A stretch of 64,000 nucleotides of DNA from Catellatospora sichuanensis (GTDB lineage Bacteria; Actinomycetota; Actinomycetes; Mycobacteriales; Micromonosporaceae), in contig NZ_VIQO01000013.1 of the NCBI RefSeq assembly GCF_007483665.1, positions 292,238-356,237 on the forward strand, read 5' to 3'. This document shows, in pieces, positions 9,850-17,478 of this stretch. The stretch's first letter is position 1. Every line of letters begins with the position of its first letter. A program made the position numbers and the translations under genes. Below the pieces are notes generated by a model, which was not told the origin of the DNA, did no database searches, and was given only the letters and a program-made list of their open reading frames with translations.

Positions 9850-9915
9850 AAGATCCGTTTTTGTGGACGCCTGATGCTGCCAGGGCAACCGTCAGCGTCC
9901 ACAAAAACGGATCTT
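9850..9915. repeat. Long perfect palindrome 2 in a convergent gap
   Basis: Perfect 21-bp inverted repeat, arms 9850-9870 and 9895-9915 (AAGATCCGTTTTTGTGGACG... and its reverse complement), with a 24-nt spacer. Each arm carries a T5/A5 run unusual for this GC-rich genome. It lies 24 bp from the stop of the minus-strand gene at 9940 and could be its terminator. Confidence 0.75.
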
Positions 9916-9939
9916 CGGGGAAGCGGCCCGTGCCGGTGG

Positions 9940-11433
9940 TCAGCGGTGGCGGCGATGCGCGTCGTGGTGACGGGCCTCGGACTTGGCGCGGTGCGACTTG
10001 AGCTTCGCGCCGTGCTCTTTGCGTTGCACCTTCGCCCTGCGTTCGTGGTGACGCTTGCTCGAGCCGTCGCCGCCACTCGTCGCCGTCCGGCGCGCTTCGG
10101 CCTGTCGCACGGCCGGGCGCCGCACCTCCGGTCGCCGCACCTCCGGTCGGCGGATCTCCGGTCGGCGCACCTCCACACGGTGGCCGTCCTTCGCAGGTGC
10201 AGGCCGGTGGTGGCCGTCCTTCGCAGGTGCAGGCCGGTGGTGGCCGTCCTTCGCAGGTGCAGGCCGGTGGTGGCCGTCCTTCGCAGGTGCAGGCCGGTGG
10301 TGGCCGTCCTTCGCGGGTGCAGGCCGGTGGTGGCCGTCCGAGGCGGTCGGTGCGCGGCGGCCGGTCGGCCCGGCTACGTTCCCGACCACGTGCCTGGCCA
10401 ACGACGCCGAGTCGGCGGAAGCCCGTGACGTCAGTGGGCTCCGCCGGGCCGCCGAGCCCGAGTCCGCAGAAGCCCGGGACGTCAGCGGACCCCGCCGGGT
10501 GGACAGGCCCAGGTCAGCCGAGGCCCGCCAGGTCGGCCGACTCTGCCGGGCCGTCGGCCCCAGATCGGGGCCGGACGGACGGCGGGCCGCCGGCTTGGCC
10601 GGCCGTTGGGGCAGGGCCAGTGCCGAACCCGGCCGCACACCGGCCTTAGGCCGTTCGCACGGGTCGACGCCCGGGCGCGGCCCGTGATGTCCGCTGGGAC
10701 GCCCCGGCCAGCCAGGCCAGCCGTGTCCGCCCGGTCGACCGGACCCATCCGGATGCCACGGCCCGCCGGGAACGGACGGCCCACCCGGGAAAGACGGTGC
10801 ACCCGGAAGAGACGGTGCACCGGGGAACGAGGGTCCGCCCGGGAACGAGGGTCCGCCCGGGAACGAAGGCCCGCCGGGGAAGGCAGGGCTGCCTGGTGCG
10901 GACGGCTCGCCGGGCGAGGACGGGCCGCCGGCGGGCGGGGCAGGGCGCGGCGGCACCGGGATGCCGGTCCTGGGGCGCCAGATCGGGCGAACCGGCAGGG
11001 TCACCGGCCGCCGGCGTTCGAGCACGGGGTCGGCGTGGTTGTCGGGCCGGTCGTCGTCCTCGTCCGCCGGGGGGCCCGCAGCGCCGGGCTGGGCCAGCCC
11101 GGGGTCGTTCTGCGGGGCGGGCCGGAGCGGGCGCTCGGGTAGCCGGAACGGGGCCTGGGCGAGGTGGTCGCCGGGGACCACGAACGGCTGGACGGGCCCG
11201 GCCAGCCGCGCGCCGAAGTCGGGGTCGACGCCCTCGACGCCGGCCCGCAGCACGATCCAGGTCGGTACGGCGGTGATCCCGACCAGCAGCGTGACCAGGA
11301 GGCCGTACCGGCGGGACGGGGAACGGCGGGGGGACTGGGGGAACGGGGTCCGAAACGCGGCCGGCACCGCGGGGGGCGGTGGCGGCGGTGGCGGGGAGCC
11401 GAACAGATCTTCCAGGAAATTGTCGTCGGGCAT
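9940..11433 (-). CDS. Membrane-anchored repeat protein with collagen-like and His-rich tandem repeats
   Basis: 497-residue low-complexity protein. It has an N-terminal cytoplasmic Pro-rich stretch ([20 protein letters not shown]), one transmembrane helix ([20 protein letters not shown], about 43-62) and a long extracytoplasmic part. The latter contains a collagen-like block of GGPSFP triplet repeats (about 195-245), [21 protein letters not shown] degenerate repeats, five near-identical [10 protein letters not shown] decapeptides, RRPEVRRPE repeats and a very basic His/Lys/Arg tail ending HDAHRRHR. The ATG at 11433 has AGGAG upstream. No enzymatic domain is visible; a wall- or polyanion-binding structural role is inferred only from composition. 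It converges with the GTPase pair. Confidence 0.75.
   Translation of the reverse strand: MPDDNFLEDLFGSPPPPPPPPAVPAAFRTPFPQSPRRSPSRRYGLLVTLLVGITAVPTWIVLRAGVEGVDPDFGARLAGPVQPFVVPGDHLAQAPFRLPERPLRPAPQNDPGLAQPGAAGPPADEDDDRPDNHADPVLERRRPVTLPVRPIWRPRTGIPVPPRPAPPAGGPSSPGEPSAPGSPAFPGGPSFPGGPSFPGGPSFPGAPSLPGAPSFPGGPSVPGGPWHPDGSGRPGGHGWPGWPGRPSGHHGPRPGVDPCERPKAGVRPGSALALPQRPAKPAARRPSGPDLGPTARQSRPTWRASADLGLSTRRGPLTSRASADSGSAARRSPLTSRASADSASLARHVVGNVAGPTGRRAPTASDGHHRPAPAKDGHHRPAPAKDGHHRPAPAKDGHHRPAPAKDGHHRPAPAKDGHRVEVRRPEIRRPEVRRPEVRRPAVRQAEARRTATSGGDGSSKRHHERRAKVQRKEHGAKLKSHRAKSEARHHDAHRRHR
10181..10339 (-). repeat. 30-bp tandem repeats coding [10 protein letters not shown]
   Basis: Five consecutive 30-bp units, almost identical in DNA (a single a/g change near 10315), plus a partial unit. 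They lie in frame inside the repeat protein. Identity at third codon positions indicates recent expansion, so copy number probably varies between strains. Confidence 0.9.
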
Positions 11434-11745
11434 CGGAGTGCTCCTAGGGCACGGGGGGGAATTCGCCCAGAATGCCCCAACCATTGCCATGATCCGGGTA
11501 TTTGGGGTATTCGTAGACCCAGGTTTTTCCGCCGACGGTTGCCAATATCACCTGCCCGGCCTGTGACTGCCGCCACCGATACGGCAGTATGGGGGCCAGG
11601 CGGCAGCGTGGCCGTGGTCACCGCGTACTCCGGTCCACTACTGCCGCAACCAGGCGTCTTCGCCCCACGAGGGACACGACGTGCGCCACCCGATGCGCGG
11701 CAGGCACACCCCGTCGCCGACGCACCACTGACAGGGAGAACACGG
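11434..11745. other. Divergent intergenic region (312 bp)
   Basis: Separates the repeat-protein gene (-) from the E1alpha gene (+). It contains a CTGCCG-N9-CGGCAG inverted repeat (11568-11588) directly followed by CAGTAT (11585-11590), a possible -10 box, and short direct repeats GGTATTTGGGGTATT near 11500. No gene or RNA was recognised. The E1alpha leader would be over 100 nt if CAGTAT is used. Confidence 0.4.
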
Positions 11746-12888
11746 ATGACCAGAGTCGAGCGCGCGGCACCACGCCGCGGCGGCAAGCGCTCGGGGCCCC
11801 CCGAGCCGGAGTTCGTACAGCTCCTCACCCCTGAGGGCGAGCGAGTCTCACACCCCGACTACTCCGTCGACTTCACCGATGACGAGCTGCGCGGCCTGTA
11901 CCGCGACCTGGTCACGGTGCGCAAGCTCGACGCCGAGGCGACCGCGCTGCAGCGTCAGGGCGAGCTGGGCATCTGGGCCAGCCTGCTCGGCCAGGAGGCG
12001 GCACAGGTCGGCTCCGGTCGTGCGCTGCGCAAGCAGGACATGGCCTTCCCGACGTACCGGGAGCACGGCGTCCTGTACTGCCGCAACATCGACCCGATCA
12101 TGCCGCTGGGCCTGTTCCGCGGTGTCGACCAGGGCGGCTGGGACCCGGTGGCACACCGGTTCAACATGTACACGATCGTCATCGGCGCGCAGACCCTGCA
12201 CGCGACCGGCTACGCGATGGGCATCGTCAAGGACGGCAAGGTCGGCGACGACGACGAGACCAGCGAGGCCGTCATCGCCTACTTCGGCGACGGCGCGACC
12301 AGCCAGGGCGACGTCAACGAGGCGTTCATCTTCGGCAGCGTGTACAACGCGCCGATCGTGTTCTTCTGCCAGAACAACCAGTACGCGATCTCCGAGCCGC
12401 TGGAGCGCCAGACCCGCATCCCGCTGTACCAGCGCGCGTCCGGCTTCGGCTTCCCCGGTATCCGGGTGGACGGCAACGACGTGCTGGCGACGTACGCGGT
12501 GACCCGCGCGGCGCTGGACAACGCCCGCCACGGCCAGGGCCCGACCCTGATCGAGGCGTACACGTACCGCATGGGCGCGCACACCACCTCCGACGACCCG
12601 ACCCGCTACCGCGTGGCCAGTGAGGTCGAGGCGTGGCAGGCGAAGGACCCGGTCGTACGCATGCGCAAGCTGCTGGAGAAGCAGGGCATCGCCGACGAGG
12701 CGTTCTTCGCCGCCGTCGACGAGCAGGCCAAGGTCGAGGCGGTCGCCCTGCGCGAGCGGGTGCTGTCGATGCCCGACCCCGACCCGGTGACGATGTTCGA
12801 CCACGTCTACCCCAACGGCTCGCCGCTGATCGACAAGCAGCGCGCCGAGTTCGAGTCCTACCACGCCTCGTTCGAGGGGAGCCACTGA
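11746..12888 (+). CDS. 2-oxoacid dehydrogenase E1 component, alpha subunit (branched-chain or pyruvate type)
   Basis: 380-residue thiamine-diphosphate-dependent decarboxylase subunit. With E1beta and E2 it converts a 2-oxoacid to its acyl-CoA. It shows the E1alpha entry motif (LLGQEAAQVGSGRAL), the ThDP/Mg-binding GDGATSQGDVNEAF ending in CQNNQYAIS, and the phosphorylation-loop region YRMGAHTTSDDPTRYR. The heterotetrameric architecture is that of actinobacterial Bkd/Pdh complexes; branched-chain 2-oxoacids are the likelier substrate by family, which would feed branched fatty-acid primers. The ATG at 11746 has AGGGAGA upstream. It is followed by E1beta after 2 nt. Confidence 0.92.
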   Translation: MTRVERAAPRRGGKRSGPPEPEFVQLLTPEGERVSHPDYSVDFTDDELRGLYRDLVTVRKLDAEATALQRQGELGIWASLLGQEAAQVGSGRALRKQDMAFPTYREHGVLYCRNIDPIMPLGLFRGVDQGGWDPVAHRFNMYTIVIGAQTLHATGYAMGIVKDGKVGDDDETSEAVIAYFGDGATSQGDVNEAFIFGSVYNAPIVFFCQNNQYAISEPLERQTRIPLYQRASGFGFPGIRVDGNDVLATYAVTRAALDNARHGQGPTLIEAYTYRMGAHTTSDDPTRYRVASEVEAWQAKDPVVRMRKLLEKQGIADEAFFAAVDEQAKVEAVALRERVLSMPDPDPVTMFDHVYPNGSPLIDKQRAEFESYHASFEGSH

Positions 12889-12890
12889 TC

Positions 12891-13874
12891 ATGGAGACGC
12901 TTACCCTCGGCAAGTCGCTCAACCTGGGCCTGCGCCGCGCGATGGAGGACGACAGCAAGGTCCTCATCATGGGCGAGGACGTCGGCAAGCTCGGCGGCGT
13001 GTTCCGCATCACCGACGGCCTGCAGAAGGACTTCGGCGACGAGCGCGTCATCGACACCCCGCTGGCCGAGGCCGGCATCGTCGGCACCGCGATCGGCCTG
13101 GCGCTGCGCGGCTACCGGCCGGTCGTCGAGATCCAGTTCGACGGCTTCGTCTACCCGGCGTACGACCAGATCGTGTGCCAGGTCGCGAAGTTCCACTACC
13201 GGTCCCAGGGCAAGGTCAAGCTGCCCATGGTCATCCGGATCCCGTTCGGCGGCGGCATCGGCGCGGTGGAGCACCACTCGGAATCGCCCGAGGCGTACTT
13301 CTCGCACACCGCCGGCCTGAAGGTCGTGGCCTGCAGCAACCCGTCCGACGCGTACTGGATGATCCAGCAGGCCATCGCCAGCGACGACCCGATCATCTTC
13401 TTCGAGCCGAAGCGGCGCTACTGGGAGAAGGGCGAGGTCGACACGGCCGCGAGCCTGTCCTCCGCGTACCCCCTGCACAGCTCGCGCGTGCTGCGCTCCG
13501 GCGCCGACGCGACGCTGCTGGCGTACGGCCCGATGGTGCGCACCTGCCTGGATGCCGCGACCGCGGCGGCCGAGGACGGCCGCAACCTCGAGGTCATCGA
13601 CCTGCGCTCGCTGTCCCCGCTGGACATGGCCCCGGTGTTCGAGTCGGTCCGCAAGACCGGCCGGGCCGTGGTCGTGCACGAGGCCCCGGGCAACATCGGC
13701 CTGGGCGCCGAGGTCGCCGCGCGGATCTCCGAGGAGTGCTTCTACTCCCTGGAGGCCCCCGTGCTGCGGGTCACCGGCTACGACATCCCCTACCCGGCCT
13801 CCCGGGTGGAGGAGGAGTTCCTGCCCGACCTGGACCGCGTGCTCGAGGCCGTCGACCGTTCCTTCGGGTTCTGA
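12891..13874 (+). CDS. 2-oxoacid dehydrogenase E1 component, beta subunit
   Basis: 327-residue partner of the E1alpha subunit. It begins METLTLGKSLNLGLRRAMEDD and shows the pyrimidine-binding half with MGEDVGKLGGVFRIT and DTPLAEAGIVGTAIGLAL, the PAYDQIVCQVAKFHYRSQG segment and the C-terminal transketolase domain (VIDLRSLSPLD, VVVHEAPGNIGLGAEVAARI). Length is normal for the family. The ATG lies 2 nt after the E1alpha stop, with GAGGGGA inside the preceding gene as ribosome binding site, so the two are translationally coupled, as expected for an alpha2beta2 enzyme. Confidence 0.94.
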   Translation: METLTLGKSLNLGLRRAMEDDSKVLIMGEDVGKLGGVFRITDGLQKDFGDERVIDTPLAEAGIVGTAIGLALRGYRPVVEIQFDGFVYPAYDQIVCQVAKFHYRSQGKVKLPMVIRIPFGGGIGAVEHHSESPEAYFSHTAGLKVVACSNPSDAYWMIQQAIASDDPIIFFEPKRRYWEKGEVDTAASLSSAYPLHSSRVLRSGADATLLAYGPMVRTCLDAATAAAEDGRNLEVIDLRSLSPLDMAPVFESVRKTGRAVVVHEAPGNIGLGAEVAARISEECFYSLEAPVLRVTGYDIPYPASRVEEEFLPDLDRVLEAVDRSFGF

Positions 13875-13885
13875 GGGGGCTGAAT

Positions 13886-15286
13886 ATGGCGATCAACCAG
13901 TTCCCCCTGCCCGACCTCGGTGAGGGTCTCACCGAGGGCGAGATCCTCAAGTGGCTCGTCGCCGAGGGCGACGTCATCGAACTGAACCAGCCCATCGTCG
14001 AGGTGGAGACCGCCAAGGCGGCGGTCGAGATCCCGGCGAAGTGGGCCGGCACCGTCGTGAAGATCTTCGTGCCCGAGGGCACGGTGGTCGAGGTCGGCTC
14101 CCCGATCATCTCGATCGACACCGGCGGCCCGTCCGCGCCGGTCGCCGACGACATGTCCCAGGGTGCCGCCGCGCAGGCCGAGAAGGCCGCGGAGGCGACC
14201 GGCGGGCTGATCGGCGAGACCACGGCGTCCGGCCGCACCGCGGTGCTGGTCGGCTACGGTCCGCGGGTCACCGCGGCCAAGCGCCGGGCCCGCAAGGACG
14301 CGCCTGCGGCCGCGACCGCCGCTCCCGTGGCGGCACCGGCCCCCGCGCCGGTTCCGGTCGCGCCCGCTCCGGCGGCCCAGGTCGCTCCGGCGGCTCCGGC
14401 CGCCAACGGGCACGGCGTGCTGGCCAAGCCGCCGGTCCGGATGCTGGCCCGCACCCTCGGCGTGGACCTGTCCACGCTGACGGGCACCGGCCCGCAGGGC
14501 TCGATCACCCGCGACGACGTGCAGGCCGCGCTGGCGGCCCCGGCCGCCGCGCCGAGCGCGCAGGTGGTCATGACGCCGGGCGCGCGCGAGACCCGTGTCC
14601 CCATCAAGGGGGTACGCAAGCTCACGGCGGCCAACATGGTCGCGTCGGCCTTCACGGCTCCGCACGTCACCGAGTTCCTGACGGTCGACATGACGCGGTC
14701 GATGAAGGCGCTGGAGCGGCTGCGGGCCGACCGGGAGTGGCGTGACGTACGCGTCTCACCGCTGCTGCTGGTCGCCAAGGCGGTGCTGCTGGCGGCGAAG
14801 CGCCACCCGATGGTCAACTCGTCCTGGGACGAGGCGGCGCAGGAGATCGTGGTCAAGGACTACGTGAACCTGGGCATCGCCGCGGCCACCGAGCGCGGCC
14901 TCATCGTGCCGAACATCGCCGACGCGGGGCGGATGTCCCTGCGGGAGCTGGCCGACGCGATGACCGACCTGGTGGCGACGGCGAAGTCGGGCAAGACGTC
15001 GCCGTCGGCGATGTCCGGCGGCACGTTCACGATCACCAACGTGGGCGTGTTCGGCGTGGACACCGGCACCCCGATCCTGCCCCCGGGCGAGGCCGCGATC
15101 CTGGCCTTCGGCGCCGTACGGGAGACCCCGTGGGCGCACAAGGGCAAGGTCAAGCTCCGCCAGGTCACCACGCTGGGCCTCTCGTTCGACCACCGCATCA
15201 TCGACGGCGAGCTGGGCTCGAAGTTCCTCCGGGACATCGGCGCCTTCCTCACCGACCCCGAGGCCATGCTTCTTGCCTGGACCTGA
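13886..15286 (+). CDS. Dihydrolipoamide acyltransferase (E2) of the 2-oxoacid dehydrogenase complex
   Basis: 466-residue E2 core enzyme. It has one N-terminal lipoyl domain with the modified Lys in VEVETAKAAVEIPAKW (about residue 44), an Ala/Pro-rich linker, a peripheral-subunit-binding domain (KPPVRMLARTLGVDLSTLTGTG, about 180-215) and the catalytic acyltransferase domain ending with the DHRIIDG active-site motif. It transfers the acyl group from lipoamide to CoA. It follows E1beta by 11 nt. No E3 (lipoamide dehydrogenase) gene follows, so a shared E3 elsewhere is implied. Confidence 0.94.
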   Translation: MAINQFPLPDLGEGLTEGEILKWLVAEGDVIELNQPIVEVETAKAAVEIPAKWAGTVVKIFVPEGTVVEVGSPIISIDTGGPSAPVADDMSQGAAAQAEKAAEATGGLIGETTASGRTAVLVGYGPRVTAAKRRARKDAPAAATAAPVAAPAPAPVPVAPAPAAQVAPAAPAANGHGVLAKPPVRMLARTLGVDLSTLTGTGPQGSITRDDVQAALAAPAAAPSAQVVMTPGARETRVPIKGVRKLTAANMVASAFTAPHVTEFLTVDMTRSMKALERLRADREWRDVRVSPLLLVAKAVLLAAKRHPMVNSSWDEAAQEIVVKDYVNLGIAAATERGLIVPNIADAGRMSLRELADAMTDLVATAKSGKTSPSAMSGGTFTITNVGVFGVDTGTPILPPGEAAILAFGAVRETPWAHKGKVKLRQVTTLGLSFDHRIIDGELGSKFLRDIGAFLTDPEAMLLAWT

Positions 15287-15295
15287 TCCTGCGTC

Positions 15296-15796
15296 ATGAT
15301 CCATGACAGTGATCCGTTCGCGACCCCGGAGTCGGCGCGCAGCAACGTGCGCCGGCTGCGGGGTCGTTTCGGCATGACGGTGTGCCTGTGGACCGCCCCG
15401 GGGCCGGCCGGGCTGACGGTGTCGTCGACGCTGGTGGCCGACGGCGACCCGGGACGGCTGCTGGGCATCGTCGACGACGAGTCGGAGCTGTGGCCGGCGA
15501 TCGAGCGGGCGGGCGTGTTCGCGGTGACGCCGCTCGGCGAGCCGCACCGGCAGCTGGCCGACCGGTTCGCCGGGCTGATGCCCGCGCCGGGTGGCCTGTT
15601 CAAGCAGGAGTCCTGGACGCAGACGCCGTTCGGGCCGATCCCGGCGGGCACGGTCAGCTGGGCCGGCTGTCGGCTCGACGACACCCGGCCGTTCGGCTGG
15701 GGGCTGTTGATCGAGGCCAGCCTGGTGGAGATCACGCTCGGTGACGCCGTGCCTCCGCTGCTGCACTACCGTGGCAGGTACACGACACTGTCGTGA
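15296..15796 (+). CDS. Flavin reductase-like (FMN-binding split-barrel) protein
   Basis: 166-residue protein with the flavin-reductase-like split-barrel pattern: RGRFGMTVCLWTAPGPAGLTVSSTLVADGDP corresponds to the GLTVSS-type flavin-binding strand, followed by FAVTPLGEPHRQLADRFAG. It is probably a small flavin or F420-dependent oxidoreductase; the substrate is unknown. It starts 9 nt after E2 and may be co-transcribed. GTG or later starts are possible, but the ATG at 15296 gives the full fold. Confidence 0.72.
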   Translation: MIHDSDPFATPESARSNVRRLRGRFGMTVCLWTAPGPAGLTVSSTLVADGDPGRLLGIVDDESELWPAIERAGVFAVTPLGEPHRQLADRFAGLMPAPGGLFKQESWTQTPFGPIPAGTVSWAGCRLDDTRPFGWGLLIEASLVEITLGDAVPPLLHYRGRYTTLS

Positions 15797-15878
15797 TCAA
15801 GGCGGATCGCGAGGCAACCTGCCTGTGACCTGCCGCGCCACGATCATCGCGTACCCGGACGTTGTCGCAGACGCCTCG

Positions 15879-15884
15879 TACGCT
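15879..15884 (+). promoter_or_regulatory. -10 box for leaderless LCP1
   Basis: TACGCT, then 7 nt, then the ATG at 15892. No Shine-Dalgarno sequence precedes the ATG, consistent with a leaderless mRNA. A -35 is not clear. Confidence 0.55.
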
Positions 15885-15891
15885 GGTTCTC

Positions 15892-17355
15892 ATGTCCCAG
15901 CAGACGCCTGACGAACCCGAGGCCACCCCCCAGGCTGGGGACGCCGGAGTCGAGGACGCGTCCTCGACCGCTCCGGCCAAGCCCGTACAGCGCCCGACCG
16001 GCCGGGCTTCGGTCGGCCGCGCCTCGGTGACGCCACCCCCGGGCGGCTTCGCCGACCTCCCCACCGGCCCGTACCCGTCAGTCAGCGGCTCCTCGGGCAC
16101 CGACAAGAGCACCCCGTCCACCCGCGTCTACGGCAGCTCCGCTGCCGGCGGCTCGGCATCCGACGACAAGGCGGCGGTCCGCGGGTCGGCAGCGCGGGCC
16201 ACGAGCGGGCGGGCTGCGGTGCCGTCCGGGCCGTCGGGCTCGGCGCGGCCCTCGTCCTCCTCGTCGCGCGGGCGCGGCGGCGGCTCGGCGCGGGTGCCCG
16301 TGGCCGGCACAGGCAGCACCTACGGCTCCGCCAAGAAGAAGGTCCAGCCCAAGTGGGGCCGGATCGCGCTGGTGGCCGTGATCGCGCTGGCGCTGTGCGG
16401 CGGCCTCGGCCTGGGCGGCGCGTGGATCTACGCCAAGAGCGTGGAGGGCGACCTCTCCCGCACCGACCCGTTCTCGGCGCTCACCGGCGGCCGGCCGCCC
16501 AAGACGGTCAACGGCAGCCAGAACATCCTGCTGGTGGGCAGCGACTCGCGGGACCCGGACGCGCCCACCGACCAGGGCGGCCAGTGGCGCACCGACACCA
16601 TGATCATCATGCACATCCCGTCCTCCCAGGACCGGGCCTACCTCATCTCGCTGCCTCGGGATCTGCACGTCTACATCCCGAAGGACGCCTCCGCGAGCGA
16701 TTGCGGCACCCGCAAGGCGAAGCTGAACGCCGCGTACGCGTTCGGCGGCATGCCACTGCTGGTGAAGACGATCGAGTGCTACGCATCGGTCCGGATGGAC
16801 CACGTGATGCTGATCGACTTCGGCGGCTTCACCGAGGTGGTCGACGCGGTCGGCGGCGTCGACATGAAGATCGAGAAGACCATCACCTCGATCCACAAGC
16901 CCAAGCGCACCTTCACCAAGGGCACCATGCACCTCAACGGCGCGGAGGCGCTGGACTACGCACGCCAGCGCAAGCAGTTCCCGGACGGCGACTTCGCCCG
17001 CATGCGCCACCAGCAGCAACTGCTCAAGGCACTGCTGGACAAGGCCGCCAGCGGCGGCATCCTGACCAGCCCGGGCAAGCTCAACGACTTCCTCGGGGCC
17101 GTCACCAACGCGGTCACGGTCGATCAGGAGTTCAAGCTGATCGACATGGCGATCCAGTTCCGCGGCATCCGCAGCGAGGATCTGATCTTCCTGACCAGCC
17201 CGCACAAGGGCAGCCAGATGGTCGGCGGGGAGAGCGTGGTCGTCTCGGACAAGGAGAAGGCCATCGCCCTCTACGAGGCCGTCGGCAGGGACGCCATGAA
17301 GCAGTGGTACGAGGCCAACGTCAGCCCGCCGCCGTCACCATCCGTCAATAATTAG
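15892..17355 (+). CDS. LytR-CpsA-Psr (LCP) family protein 1
   Basis: 487-residue type II membrane enzyme that links teichoic acid, arabinogalactan or other glycopolymers to peptidoglycan. It has a long Ser/Gly/Pro-rich cytoplasmic tail (1-140), a transmembrane helix (GRIALVAVIALALCGGLGLGG) and an extracytoplasmic LCP domain. The LCP signatures are clear: ILLVGSDSRD, TDTMIIMHIP, YLISLPRDLHVYIP, KLNAAYAFGG, ALDYARQRKQFPDGDF and RMRHQQQLLKAL. Its cytoplasmic tail is far longer than in the three downstream paralogues. First of four tandem LCP genes (15.9-21.3 kb). Confidence 0.93.
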   Translation: MSQQTPDEPEATPQAGDAGVEDASSTAPAKPVQRPTGRASVGRASVTPPPGGFADLPTGPYPSVSGSSGTDKSTPSTRVYGSSAAGGSASDDKAAVRGSAARATSGRAAVPSGPSGSARPSSSSSRGRGGGSARVPVAGTGSTYGSAKKKVQPKWGRIALVAVIALALCGGLGLGGAWIYAKSVEGDLSRTDPFSALTGGRPPKTVNGSQNILLVGSDSRDPDAPTDQGGQWRTDTMIIMHIPSSQDRAYLISLPRDLHVYIPKDASASDCGTRKAKLNAAYAFGGMPLLVKTIECYASVRMDHVMLIDFGGFTEVVDAVGGVDMKIEKTITSIHKPKRTFTKGTMHLNGAEALDYARQRKQFPDGDFARMRHQQQLLKALLDKAASGGILTSPGKLNDFLGAVTNAVTVDQEFKLIDMAIQFRGIRSEDLIFLTSPHKGSQMVGGESVVVSDKEKAIALYEAVGRDAMKQWYEANVSPPPSPSVNN

Positions 17356-17371
17356 CCATGAAAATTTCTCG

Positions 17372-17398
17372 CAAATCGGTCTAAATCCATCCGATTTG
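17372..17398. promoter_or_regulatory. Inverted repeat upstream of LCP2
   Basis: CAAATCGG-N11-CCGATTTG, a perfect 8-bp inverted repeat in an AT-richer stretch just after LCP1. It could be part of a terminator or a regulator site. Confidence 0.45.
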
Positions 17399-17417
17399 GT
17401 CTATGCAGCCTCGCGGT

Positions 17418-17455
17418 GCCGTAGACCGAGCCATTACAGTGGCCCGGTCTACGGC
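17418..17455. promoter_or_regulatory. Operator-like palindrome enclosing a -10 box of LCP2
   Basis: Perfect 11-bp inverted repeat GCCGTAGACCG-N16-CGGTCTACGGC whose spacer contains TACAGT (17435-17440), a good -10 box about 39 nt before the GTG of LCP2. A dimeric regulator bound here would cover the promoter. Confidence 0.5.
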
Positions 17456-17478
17456 TAACCAGACCCCCGGGGGGACGC

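Noticed and set aside
10181..10339. Possible CRISPR array
   Set aside because: The 30-bp units are directly adjacent without spacers and translate in frame as [10 protein letters not shown]; they are a coding tandem repeat.
12891..15286. Lipoamide dehydrogenase (E3) gene expected after E2
   Set aside because: No such gene is present; the next gene is a split-barrel protein, so E3 must be elsewhere.
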